A model generated the notes under the pieces. That model had not been told where the DNA came from, did no database searches, and saw only the letters and a program-made list of their open reading frames with translations. From CAZLBC01 sp964557575 (lineage in GTDB: Bacteria; Planctomycetota; Phycisphaerae; SM23-33), in NCBI GenBank assembly GCA_964557575.1, contig CAZLBC010000031.1, forward strand, positions 1 through 47,586: a stretch of DNA of 47,586 nt, read 5' to 3'. Of the stretch, positions 8,371-17,910 are shown one piece after another. The translations under genes and the position numbers were made by a program. Position 1 is the first letter of the stretch; every line of letters begins with the position of its first letter.

Positions 8371-10455
8371 TCATTCTCCTTTCAGGTTTTTCAGCACGGC
8401 ACACGGCGTAAAGCGCGGGCCGCATCGGGCAACGAGGGAATCGAGTCCGGAAGCGACGGCGCGAAGGCCGAAATCCCGGGCGTACTTGAGTGCCCCCCCG
8501 TGGTAATCGGGAAACCCCATGCCCAGAACCGAGGCGAGGTCGATATCCGATTCCCGGGCGGCGATCTTCTCGCCGAGCACGGCAAAGGCCTCGTTTATCA
8601 TCCGCAGCAGGAGCCGCAGGGAGATCTCGGCGCCGTCGACGGGGCGCGGCCGGATCTTCCGTTCATCCCGGACCGCGGCGACGATCTCCGCGGCCGCCGG
8701 ATGATCAAGCGGCCGCCGGTCACCGTCCTTGTACCGGTACACGCCGGCTCCCGCCTTCTGCCCGCAGAACCCGGCGTCGACCAGTCGTTCGGCGAACAGC
8801 GAGGCGGGGCGTGGGTCGTCAAGGGCCCGCCGCAGTTCCGCCGCGGTGTATACGAGTATGTCCAGCCCCGCCATGTCGATCGTCTGCAGTGGCCCCATCG
8901 GGAAACCGAAATCGGTCATGGTCGCGTCCACGACCCGCGGGTCGGCACCCTCCTCGACAAGCAGAAAGGCTTCCTCGATGTAGGGAACGAACATTCGGTT
9001 CACGATAAAGCCGGGCCGATTTTTCACCAGTACCGGGATCTTTCCGATCATCCCGGCCAGCCGCACGGCCGCCGAGACCACGGCCTGATCGGTTTCATCG
9101 CGGTACACGATCTCCACCAGGGGCATGCGGTGCGCCGGGTTGAAAAAATGGAACCCCACCAGCCGCCCGCCCTTCTTCATGCCCGCGGCGAGATCGTCGA
9201 GTGATATCGTCGAGGTATTTGTCGCCACGACGGCCTCCTCCCGGCAAGACTCTTCGATCGCGGCAATGACCCGCTGCTTCGCCGCGACATTCTCGACGAC
9301 CGCCTCGAAGACGATGTCCGGGTCCGCAATGCCGTTCCAGTCCGCCGCAACCGTCAGCAGGGCGAGGGTCTCCCGCGCCCGGTCTTCGGGTATCCTGCCG
9401 GCGTCAACCAGCCGGTGCACGGCGGCGGCGATCCGGTCGATGCCGGAAACCGCCGCGTCGGGTTTTTCGTCGAAACAGGTCGTCGGTACGCCGGCCGTGA
9501 CCAGCGTCCGGGCGATGCCCGTCCCCATCGCTCCCATGCCCGCGACCGCCGCGGTCCGCAGGTCCGGGATCTCTCCTTCGGCCGACCGATATTCCCGCTT
9601 CGCTTTCCTCTCGGAAAAGAAAAGATACATCTTGTTCCGGGCCGCCGGCTTCTCCATGCAGGCGGCGAAGGATTCCCGCTCGACCCGAAGCCCGTCATCG
9701 AACGTCCCCTCGATCGCGGCCCGCACGCAATCCACTATTTTCCGCGGGGCGACGATCTCCGGGCGGATCTTCTTGATCGTGCCCTCCGCAACCGTCAGGG
9801 CCATCTGGTTCTCCGCCGCGTCGGCTATCCGGTCGGCACGTGCCGACGTGATAGCCGGCCGGTCGATATCCGACAGGAGCCGGGCGGCGGTCGCCACGAT
9901 ATCGCCGGGAGCGCAGCACGCGTCCACCAGGCCCGCGGCCGCCGCCTCTTCGGCGCCGACCGGCCGGGTATCCAGGATCATGTCCAGGGCCTTTCCGGCG
10001 CCGACCAGCCGGGGCAGCCGCTGCGTGCCGCCCGCCCCGGGAATGATCGCCAGGTTCATCTCCGGCATGCTGAAGGTCGTCCGGTCGTCGCAGACCCGGA
10101 CGTGGCACGCGGCAGCCAGTTCCAGCGCGCTGCCCATCACCTTCCCGGCGACCGCGGCGGCAACCGGCTTAGCAGAGGCCTCGACGGCGTTGAACGTCTC
10201 CTGGAAACGCCGCGATATCTCCTCGGCCTCGCGCGCGCCGGGAATGGTTTCGAAGATATGTATATCGGCACCCGCGCTGAAGTGATCGTCGCGGCCGGTT
10301 ATCACGATCGAGCGGACGTCTTCGTCGTCGCCGGCCCGTTCGATCGCGGCCTGCAGCGCGTCGAGCATACCGAAGGCAATAGTGTTGAGCGGCGGATTAT
10401 TCAGCCGCAGGATACACCGACCGCCGGTCACGTGGTAGTCGATCATTTCGACCAT
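8371..10455 (-). CDS. Fused enoyl-CoA hydratase / 3-hydroxyacyl-CoA dehydrogenase (FadB/FadJ-like)
   Basis: This 694-residue bifunctional protein has an N-terminal crotonase domain (about 1-190) with HFSAGADIHIF (oxyanion hole), ALELAAACHVRVCDD and MPEMNLAIIPGAGGTQRLPRL (the two catalytic glutamates). A linker is followed by a Rossmann domain from about 305, GMGAMGTGIARTLV, with catalytic GFHFFNPAHRMPLVEIV, then two C-terminal dehydrogenase domains. It would hydrate an enoyl-CoA and oxidise the 3-hydroxyacyl-CoA with NAD+. In the crotonase domain the usual GGG before the catalytic Glu reads GSA, so the middle glycine of the oxyanion hole region is Ser. The gene starts 4 bp after the dehydrogenase gene ends. 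Position next to the reductase suggests action on ring-derived or branched acyl-CoAs. Confidence 0.93.
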   Translation of the reverse strand: MVEMIDYHVTGGRCILRLNNPPLNTIAFGMLDALQAAIERAGDDEDVRSIVITGRDDHFSAGADIHIFETIPGAREAEEISRRFQETFNAVEASAKPVAAAVAGKVMGSALELAAACHVRVCDDRTTFSMPEMNLAIIPGAGGTQRLPRLVGAGKALDMILDTRPVGAEEAAAAGLVDACCAPGDIVATAARLLSDIDRPAITSARADRIADAAENQMALTVAEGTIKKIRPEIVAPRKIVDCVRAAIEGTFDDGLRVERESFAACMEKPAARNKMYLFFSERKAKREYRSAEGEIPDLRTAAVAGMGAMGTGIARTLVTAGVPTTCFDEKPDAAVSGIDRIAAAVHRLVDAGRIPEDRARETLALLTVAADWNGIADPDIVFEAVVENVAAKQRVIAAIEESCREEAVVATNTSTISLDDLAAGMKKGGRLVGFHFFNPAHRMPLVEIVYRDETDQAVVSAAVRLAGMIGKIPVLVKNRPGFIVNRMFVPYIEEAFLLVEEGADPRVVDATMTDFGFPMGPLQTIDMAGLDILVYTAAELRRALDDPRPASLFAERLVDAGFCGQKAGAGVYRYKDGDRRPLDHPAAAEIVAAVRDERKIRPRPVDGAEISLRLLLRMINEAFAVLGEKIAARESDIDLASVLGMGFPDYHGGALKYARDFGLRAVASGLDSLVARCGPRFTPCAVLKNLKGE

Positions 10456-10459
10456 GGGG

Positions 10460-11422
10460 CTACAACTCCAACGTCAGCTTGAGTGTGCCGTCGTCGCACC
10501 CGGCGTACATCTCGAACGCCTCCGCGGCCCGGTCCCAGGGCAGCCGGGGCGTGACCATCTCGCCGAGATCCGCTGCGCGGCCGTCGATCACCATGTCCGC
10601 CGCCACCTGGAAAAAGGCCGCACATTCCGGGCCGACACAGTTGATGATCTTCGTCTCGTTTCTGAACGTGCTGTACCACGGAAATACCTGGTCGTCGTGA
10701 TCGGGCATCCCGAACACGAAAAGCCGCCCCCCCCGCCGGACCAGGCCGGCGGCGGTCGCCAGCGAATCGGGCGGGGCCGCCGCGTTGACCACGAAGTCGC
10801 ACAGCTCGCCGCCGGTGATCTCCCTGACCCGTTCGACGGTGTTCTCCGCCGAAGCGTTAATCGCGGCGGCGGCGCCGTATTTTGTCGCCCAGTCAAGCCG
10901 CCAGGCGTGCTTGTCGGTGGCGATGATCTCCCGGGATCCCATCATCCCGAGTACCTTCGTCCAGATCAGCCCCATCGACCCCTGCCCGACAACCGCGCAG
11001 CGGGCGTTGATCACGTGCCCGGCATACGTCATGGCGCGGAGCACGGTGGCCAGCGGTTGGGCAACAATGAGGGCCGCCGGATCCGGGGCGTCCCGCGGGA
11101 GCCGCGCGATGCCCGGCGGGGAGGCGGTAATGTACTCGGCAAAGCCGAAGTATCCCTCCGGCTGGGCGAGGACCAGGTCCCCCTCTTCCCATCCGTCGCA
11201 CCGGGACGCGACAATCGTGCCGATATTTTCGTGCCCGGCCCACCCGACCGGATTCGGAAAGTCGATCTCGCCCCACACCCCCTCGCCGGTGTACTGGCCC
11301 ATATTGCTGCCGCAGAGCGCAACGTGGCTGCACTTCACGAGCACCTGTCCGTCCGCGGGCTCGGGTTTCGGGGCGTCGATCATGGCGATCGTGCGCGGTT
11401 CCTCGATCTGTATCGCTCTCAT
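10460..11422 (-). CDS. Zinc-type (MDR) alcohol dehydrogenase family protein
   Basis: This 320-residue medium-chain dehydrogenase/reductase has catalytic-zinc ligands in HVALCGSNMGQY (Cys) and GWAGHENIGT (His-Glu), and a Rossmann motif AVVGQGSMGLIWTK. The four-cysteine structural-zinc loop that usually follows GHE is absent. It is the first gene of the cluster read towards 4372. In anaerobic benzoate degradation an MDR enzyme (Had) oxidises 6-hydroxycyclohex-1-ene-1-carbonyl-CoA, and a similar step here is plausible but unproven. The start MRAIQIEEPR is typical. The 5' side up to 11573 carries no obvious promoter. Confidence 0.87.
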   Translation of the reverse strand: MRAIQIEEPRTIAMIDAPKPEPADGQVLVKCSHVALCGSNMGQYTGEGVWGEIDFPNPVGWAGHENIGTIVASRCDGWEEGDLVLAQPEGYFGFAEYITASPPGIARLPRDAPDPAALIVAQPLATVLRAMTYAGHVINARCAVVGQGSMGLIWTKVLGMMGSREIIATDKHAWRLDWATKYGAAAAINASAENTVERVREITGGELCDFVVNAAAPPDSLATAAGLVRRGGRLFVFGMPDHDDQVFPWYSTFRNETKIINCVGPECAAFFQVAADMVIDGRAADLGEMVTPRLPWDRAAEAFEMYAGCDDGTLKLTLEL

Positions 11423-11572
11423 GGTTTCATACCTCGGGCAAGGAGATCCTGTTCAGACCATAAATGGCCCGGATATTCTACAGGGAGTCATGCAACCGCG
11501 TCAATTTGACCTTTACGGCAATGACCGGAACACGGCGGCGCCGGGTGAAACCGGACGGATACTGAGAGCCCC

Positions 11573-11625
11573 CAAAAAAAACGACAGCCGCGCCGAAAAC
11601 GGGCCATCCCGCTTCCGGCGCGGCT
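11573..11625 (-). terminator. Rho-independent terminator of the amtB-PII-porin operon
   Basis: On the minus strand a perfect 10-bp stem (arms at 11616-11625 and 11586-11595, AGCCGCGCCG and complement, 20-nt loop) is followed a few bases on by a run of eight T (complement of the A-run at 11574-11581). It lies 19 bp after the porin stop and separates that operon from the dehydrogenase cluster. Confidence 0.85.
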
Positions 11626-11643
11626 GGAAAAAGGCGGACCCTC

Positions 11644-12642
11644 CTACCACTCCCAGTTGATACTGGTGCCGCCGTAAAACTCGTCGTTCAGGAGATCCTC
11701 CCGCATCGCGTCGCTGAATCCCAGAAATCCGCCGATGCTCAGCGATCCGTATTCTTCCGGCAGTTCGAGGGCCTCGCTGAGGTTGTAGGACACCGACAGC
11801 CCGTACACCAGCGCCCCCAGTCGCGTCGACTCGTGGGTGGTCCCCAGGGCACGGTCCCAGTAACGATGGTCGACGCCGAGGGTCAGCGACGGCGTGACCG
11901 TCAGCCCCTTCAGGGACGGGTCCGCAGCGGAAAGGTCGAAATCATGACTGATGCCGAACTCAAGCCAGCCGGCGTTGACCAGGTCGTAGTCGTAATAGTA
12001 CGTGACATACGGGTTCAGGACGCCCTCCTCGGTGCCGAACAGCAGCCCGTCATTGAATGAGACCGAGCCGTACACCTCGTAGCTCGTGCCCCCGTCGCCG
12101 CCGGCATTGGGAAAGTCGTAGGCGATCCAGCCCGCCTCGACGCCGATGCCGACCTCGTCGAACTCGTATGACCAGTAGATCGTGTAATCGGCCTCCTGCA
12201 GGTGGCTGTCGCTGCCCGGGGCCATGCTGTCCTGGCCCCCGAACCACTCGAACCACGCGTTGAACCCGACCGTTCCGACCGGGACCCCGACGTCGGCCAG
12301 GTCCATCGAAAGGTCCAGGCCGAGCTGGTGGTTGGGCTTCTCGCGCCCCTCGCCGCGATACTCGCTGAAGTTCGCCCCCCGCCATATGTAGTCGCTGACC
12401 AGGGTGTAATCGATCGAAAAACTCAGGGGAACCGGTTTTTGGTATTCCTCGTTCGCCGGGGGGGCGGCCGCCCCTGCGCCCTCATGGTGCCGTCTGTCAG
12501 GCGATATCGCTTCGGCCGCGGCAAGCCACCCGTCGTTTTCGTTCTCGCCGGCGATGACCGTCGAAACGGCCGGTCCGAGAAGAACCGCCGACAGGACAGC
12601 GAGTATGACCGTCGTGACGTGTGTGTTAACCGATCGCATCAT
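11644..12642 (-). CDS. Putative outer-membrane porin (TorF-like) in the amtB operon
   Basis: This 332-residue protein has an N-terminal signal peptide (MRSVNTHVTTVILAVLSAVL, cleavage near VIAGE) and then a strand-rich sequence of alternating aromatic residues starting SIDYTLVSDYIWRGANFSE, typical of TorF-type putative porins. It ends in NWEW, an aromatic last residue as in beta-barrel proteins recognised by BamA. It would sit in the outer membrane. Its start overlaps the PII gene end by 17 bp, with GAGGAAGG just before the twin ATGs (12642 or 12639). Because it is cotranscribed with ammonium transport genes, it may admit nitrogen compounds under nitrogen limitation; this is inferred. Confidence 0.78.
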   Translation of the reverse strand: MMRSVNTHVTTVILAVLSAVLLGPAVSTVIAGENENDGWLAAAEAISPDRRHHEGAGAAAPPANEEYQKPVPLSFSIDYTLVSDYIWRGANFSEYRGEGREKPNHQLGLDLSMDLADVGVPVGTVGFNAWFEWFGGQDSMAPGSDSHLQEADYTIYWSYEFDEVGIGVEAGWIAYDFPNAGGDGGTSYEVYGSVSFNDGLLFGTEEGVLNPYVTYYYDYDLVNAGWLEFGISHDFDLSAADPSLKGLTVTPSLTLGVDHRYWDRALGTTHESTRLGALVYGLSVSYNLSEALELPEEYGSLSIGGFLGFSDAMREDLLNDEFYGGTSINWEW

Positions 12643-12967
12643 TACCTTCCTCTCCCGTCCGTATCCGGACGCACCGTTCCAGCGGCAGGACGAAAATTTT
12701 CCCGTCGCCGATCGTGTCCGTTCGTGCTGCTTTGACGATCGCGTCGATCGCCGGCTGCACGAATTTCTCGTTCACACCGATCTCGACGCGGACCTTCTTA
12801 AGCAGGTTGACCTCGATGTCAACCCCCCGGTAGGTCTCATGGTACCCCTGCTGCTGACCGCACCCGAGGGCATTGGTCACCGACATTTTGAATACCTTCG
12901 CGGCGTACAGATGCTGTTTCACCGCGGTCAGCTTTTCCGGTTGAATGTACGCGACTATCAATCTCAT
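12626..12967 (-). CDS. glnK: PII nitrogen regulatory protein (GlnK-like)
   Basis: This 113-residue PII trimer subunit has the complete core: MRLIVAYIQPEKL, the T-loop GCGQQQGYHETYRGVDIEV, the B-loop ARTDTIGDGKIFV and the C-loop RIRTGEEG. PII binds ATP, ADP and 2-oxoglutarate and blocks AmtB by inserting its T-loop into the channel. Tyr46 of the E. coli numbering is kept (ETYRG), but Tyr51, the uridylylation site, is Ile here, so GlnD-type modification at that site is not possible. The gene begins 37 bp after amtB ends, so it is the cognate GlnK of this transporter. Confidence 0.95.
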   Translation of the reverse strand: MRLIVAYIQPEKLTAVKQHLYAAKVFKMSVTNALGCGQQQGYHETYRGVDIEVNLLKKVRVEIGVNEKFVQPAIDAIVKAARTDTIGDGKIFVLPLERCVRIRTGEEGNDAIG

Positions 12968-13004
12968 GCGTCTGTCCTTTCTCTTGTACCGTTCGGGATA
13001 CCGT

Positions 13005-14378
13005 CTATTCCGTCGTGAAGATCTGGAAGCCGCCGTATGCCTCCATGCCGTGTTCGCCGATGTCCAGGCCGCGAAGTTCCTCGTCGTCGTCGACCCGCAG
13101 GCCGATGGTCTTCTTTATGACCAGGAACACCGTGCCCATCGCCACGATCGCAAAGGCCGCGCAGGTGAACGTACCCAGGGCCTGGATGCCGAGCTGCCTG
13201 AACCCGCCGCCGTAGAACAGCCCCGGGCTCATCGCATCGCCCGCCAGTTCCGGTGCGGCGAACAGCCCGATCGCGAGCGTCCCCCATATGCCGTTCATGC
13301 CGTGAACCGGCACGGCGCCGACCGGGTCGTCGACGCGAATCCGGTCGAGTAACGAGACGCCCATAACCACGATCACGCCGCCGACCGCGCCGATCAGTAT
13401 CGCGGACGGGGGATTGACGAACGCGCACCCGGCGGTGATCGCGACCAGCCCGGCCAGGGCGCCGTTCATCGTCATCGACAAATCCGGCTTCCCGAAGATG
13501 ATCCAGACGGTGATCATCGCGGCGACTGCCCCGGCGGCGGCGGCCAGGTTCGTATTGATGGCGACCAGGCCGATCAACGAGCCGTTTCCGACACCCAGCG
13601 TCGAACCGGGATTGAAGCCGAACCACCCGAACCAGAGGATAAAGACGCCCAGCGAGGCCAGGGGGATCGAATGGCCCGCAATCGCCCGAACCGTTCCGTC
13701 GGGAAGGAACTTGCCGACCCGGGGGCCGAGGAGCACCGCCCCGATAAAGGCGGCCCAGCCGCCGGTTCCGTGCACCACCGTCGAACCGGCGAAGTCGCCG
13801 AAGCCCATTTCGGCCAGCCACCCGCCGCCCCAGATCCAGTGGCCGATTACGGGATAGATCAACGCGCTGAGCAGTACCGTGTACACCAGGTACGCCTTGA
13901 ATTTCATCCGCTCGGCCATCGCCCCCGCCACAATGGTTGCGGCGGCCCCGCAAAACGCGGCCTGGAACAGCCAGAACGCCCACTTGTTGACGTTGGTGCC
14001 GGGAATGATGTCCGGCACGCCTTCAAGGCCGAACCCGCTCAAGCCCAGCAGGCCGTTGCCGTCCCCGAACATCAGTCCGTACCCTACCAGGAAAAACATG
14101 AGGCTCGCGGTGCAGTAGTCGATAAAGTTCTTCGTGAGTATGTTGCACGCGTTCTTTGCACGAATAAATCCCGCCTCGACCAGGCCGAATCCGGCCTGCA
14201 TGAAAAACACGAAAAAGGCCGCGATAAGCACCCAGGCCGTGTCGACCGCGACGAGACTCGCGGACCCGGACGGCTCCTCGGCCGCACGGGCCGTCCCGCC
14301 GCATGCAAAGAGGACCGCGCACGCCACGGCCGCGGTGACGGCCAATCGTCCCGGCAGCACTGTTTGTTTTCTCATCAT
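13005..14378 (-). CDS. amtB: Ammonium transporter AmtB
   Basis: This 457-residue Amt/Rh channel has an N-terminal signal-like segment (RLAVTAAVACAVLFACGG) and 11 further membrane spans. The conducting twin histidines are visible in GDFAGSTVVHGTGG and AVPVHGMNGIWG, and the conserved Asp in FGDFAG. It imports ammonium. The start at 14378 (tandem ATGATG, the second at 14375) was chosen because GGAGAA precedes it by about six bases; the longer frame from 14423 has no ribosome site. It heads an operon amtB-glnK-porin and lies about 60 nt downstream of a sigma-54-type promoter, consistent with induction under nitrogen limitation. Confidence 0.95.
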   Translation of the reverse strand: MMRKQTVLPGRLAVTAAVACAVLFACGGTARAAEEPSGSASLVAVDTAWVLIAAFFVFFMQAGFGLVEAGFIRAKNACNILTKNFIDYCTASLMFFLVGYGLMFGDGNGLLGLSGFGLEGVPDIIPGTNVNKWAFWLFQAAFCGAAATIVAGAMAERMKFKAYLVYTVLLSALIYPVIGHWIWGGGWLAEMGFGDFAGSTVVHGTGGWAAFIGAVLLGPRVGKFLPDGTVRAIAGHSIPLASLGVFILWFGWFGFNPGSTLGVGNGSLIGLVAINTNLAAAAGAVAAMITVWIIFGKPDLSMTMNGALAGLVAITAGCAFVNPPSAILIGAVGGVIVVMGVSLLDRIRVDDPVGAVPVHGMNGIWGTLAIGLFAAPELAGDAMSPGLFYGGGFRQLGIQALGTFTCAAFAIVAMGTVFLVIKKTIGLRVDDDEELRGLDIGEHGMEAYGGFQIFTTE

Positions 14379-14445
14379 GTGTTGTTCTCCGTTCTCTTGC
14401 ATGTAAGCAGTAAAGAAAAACATCTACCGATATATCTCCCCTTTT

Positions 14446-14461
14446 TGCACAGGACGTGCCA
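14446..14461 (-). promoter_or_regulatory. Sigma-54 promoter of the amtB operon
   Basis: The minus strand reads TGGCACGTCCTGTGCA, against the consensus TGGCACGNNNNTTGCW: the -24 element is perfect and the -12 element has a single mismatch. Transcription would start near 14435 and give a 5' leader of roughly 57 nt before amtB. A sigma-54 activator gene is transcribed divergently. Confidence 0.82.
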
Positions 14462-14536
14462 AATATAACTATTTTTTTATGTCTTTTATTTAACGAGACT
14501 TGTAAACACAAAACAAAAATGTAATCAATCCTTTAG

Positions 14537-14573
14537 AAACAATATTGTTTAATCTATTGTTATGGGTTACAAT
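14537..14573. promoter_or_regulatory. Palindromes in the amtB/activator intergenic region
   Basis: AAACAATATTGTTT (14537-14550) is a perfect 14-bp palindrome, and ATTGT-8 nt-ACAAT (14556-14573) is a second inverted repeat. They lie about 80-110 bp upstream of the sigma-54 promoter, where enhancer-binding proteins bind, in an AT-rich stretch. They are candidate binding sites for the divergent NifA-like protein; they do not fit the classical NifA TGT-N10-ACA pattern. Confidence 0.45.
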
Positions 14574-14608
14574 TTTGTCGTCATTTTTTATGCTACTGTG
14601 GGACTATC

Positions 14609-16198
<1,590 letters not shown>

Positions 16199-16214
16199 TG
16201 GGGATTGTTCGTTT

Positions 16215-17309
16215 CTACGGCAGGAATTTTTTCTTTTTGAGCTTTTCGGGAAGATAGCGCTCGGCGACGAATGACAGGCCGTGCTTGGCGAGGGCCTGCT
16301 GCTCGACCCTGACGCCCATCCCGAGCATCTGCGCGATCGCGTTCTGCCATACCTTGTAGTGATGGATGAAGGGATCGTTTTTAAGGGCGTCGTTGGCCCG
16401 CTTGATATCGACCTCCTTGAGAGGGTGGCAGGGCAGCTCGTAGGTTTCGATATCGTCCGGCGTGACGCCGAGAAAGCAGGCCCGGGGAACGCAGAAGAAC
16501 TCGTTGAGGTGAGCGGCATTGCCGCTGCCCACTTTCAGCGTGCGGTATATATTGAAATAGCCGTAGGGATCGCCGTCGGTGAACACGTAGACGGGCAGCT
16601 TCCGGTTGTCCGAAAGCCGGCGGACGAATCGCCTGCAGGCGCGGGAGGGAACGCCGCCCATGCTGATCAGTATGCAATTGAACTTCTCGAAGAAATTCTC
16701 CTCCACCAGCCGCTCGAACATGCCCTTGGTCTCAATGGCGAGGATAAAATCGGCGTCGGTTTTGAACTTCAGGTCCTCGACCACGCTGGGCACCGAATAG
16801 GCCCCGCTGCCGAAGGCCGTGCAGTCGATTTCGACGGTGCGGCCGGTGCGCCGGTCTTTGTCGATCACTACCAGCTCGCCGGCGACCGCCCCGCCGTGCT
16901 CGTCGGCCCGGAAATGCAGCTTCTCCCTGTTGACGCCGAGCATCGCCTCGACGTCGTCCATCACCGTATCGGATTCGTCCTGGCCGGCAAAGGCCGCCTC
17001 GCCCCAGTTGTACGCCTGGTAGTAAGCCTCGCGTTTTGTCGAATTCTTGTTTTCCCCGATCAGTTCCTTGCTCATGGCCAGCATCTTCAGCGTCTGGGCG
17101 AAGGTCTTGACGGTGTTGACGGTGAGTGTCCTGATCTTGTTCTTGCCCTGGAGGCGAAAATACCCGGGTTTCGAACGATATTTTACGTTGGAAAGCGATC
17201 GTATCGGGAGTTTCATCTGCGGCTTCCGGCTGCGTGAGACCTTCTTCCTGACGTTCTCCGCCTCGTCGACGATGCGGTCGATCACCGTACTTCTTTTACC
17301 GGCGGCCAT
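16215..17309 (-). CDS. top6A: DNA topoisomerase VI subunit A (Spo11/Top6A) homologue
   Basis: This 364-residue protein has the two Top6A domains in order. The winged-helix (CAP) domain contains the active-site motif TKREAYYQAYNWG, with Tyr97 the probable DNA-cleaving tyrosine. The Toprim domain has the acidic residue in ILAIETKGM (Glu193) and the DxD pair in VYVFTDGDPYGYFNIY (Asp245, Asp247), plus ISMGGVPSRACRRFVRRL and CFLGVTPDDIE. Length equals archaeal Top6A (about 360-390). Topo VI makes ATP-dependent double-strand breaks as an A2B2 enzyme; no GHKL-ATPase subunit B is adjacent. The neighbouring upstream genes (4 bp and 48 bp gaps) are an ATP-cone protein and nrdR, so it is probably expressed with them. 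Confidence 0.88.
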   Translation of the reverse strand: MAAGKRSTVIDRIVDEAENVRKKVSRSRKPQMKLPIRSLSNVKYRSKPGYFRLQGKNKIRTLTVNTVKTFAQTLKMLAMSKELIGENKNSTKREAYYQAYNWGEAAFAGQDESDTVMDDVEAMLGVNREKLHFRADEHGGAVAGELVVIDKDRRTGRTVEIDCTAFGSGAYSVPSVVEDLKFKTDADFILAIETKGMFERLVEENFFEKFNCILISMGGVPSRACRRFVRRLSDNRKLPVYVFTDGDPYGYFNIYRTLKVGSGNAAHLNEFFCVPRACFLGVTPDDIETYELPCHPLKEVDIKRANDALKNDPFIHHYKVWQNAIAQMLGMGVRVEQQALAKHGLSFVAERYLPEKLKKKKFLP

Positions 17310-17313
17310 CTAG

Positions 17314-17862
17314 CTAGTCCTCCATTTCGAACTGGCGGATGGATACCGCGTCGGCGAGGCCGAACGCGGACACCCGGTCATTGACCATCGCCACGAGTTC
17401 CCGCCGCGAAAACATCCTTCGGGCGCTCTCAAGCAGTTCCATCTCGACTTCGCCCGCGATAATCCTGGCCACCGGCCCGGACACGTCCCAGGTTTTTTCG
17501 ACCATCCGGGCAAGCCAGGTTTTGTCCCACGCGACGCGGTGCCCGCACCGGTGGACGACAAACAGTTCCGTGCGCCGCTGCCGCCGTATGTGTGTGTGCA
17601 ACTGAAGCGCGGTCGTCCCCGCGAATCCCGCGTGCAGCATCACCTTGCGCAGCAGGCGTGAGAGCAGGGACGTATCAACACGGAGGTGCAGCCGCCTGAT
17701 GAGATACAACTCGATCCCCCGGGAAAGGTCGACCGCCTCTTTGTGGGTTCTCCCCGAAGCCCGAGATACGCGCCAGACCGATGCCGCGAGCTTGTAGAGG
17801 TCGAACGGTTCCAGGGAACCGTCCCGCTTGACAACAATGATCTTCCGTGAACACTGCATCAA
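17314..17862 (-). CDS. ATP-cone-domain protein of unknown function
   Basis: This 182-residue protein begins with an ATP-cone: IIVVKRDGSLEPFDLYKLAASVWRV (residues about 8-32), continuing to LQLHTHIRRQRRTELF at about 95. ATP-cones bind ATP or dATP and regulate ribonucleotide reductase and NrdR. The second half (VAWDKTWLARMVEKTWDV to ELVAMVNDRVSAFGL) has the same helix pattern and may be a second, degenerate cone. There is no zinc ribbon, DNA-binding or catalytic domain. It lies between nrdR and the topoisomerase VI A gene with 48 and 4 bp gaps. It might be a nucleotide-sensing partner of either neighbour; that is inference. Confidence 0.8.
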   Translation of the reverse strand: MMQCSRKIIVVKRDGSLEPFDLYKLAASVWRVSRASGRTHKEAVDLSRGIELYLIRRLHLRVDTSLLSRLLRKVMLHAGFAGTTALQLHTHIRRQRRTELFVVHRCGHRVAWDKTWLARMVEKTWDVSGPVARIIAGEVEMELLESARRMFSRRELVAMVNDRVSAFGLADAVSIRQFEMED

Positions 17863-17910
17863 CCAGAATCTCCATATTCCGGCCCCCGCGCGTACGCGGC
17901 ATCGTGCCGC

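Noticed and set aside
14490..14520. Possible classical NifA upstream activator site TGT-N10-ACA
   Set aside because: The best match near 14502 has the wrong spacing by one base; the palindromes at 14537-14573 are better candidates.
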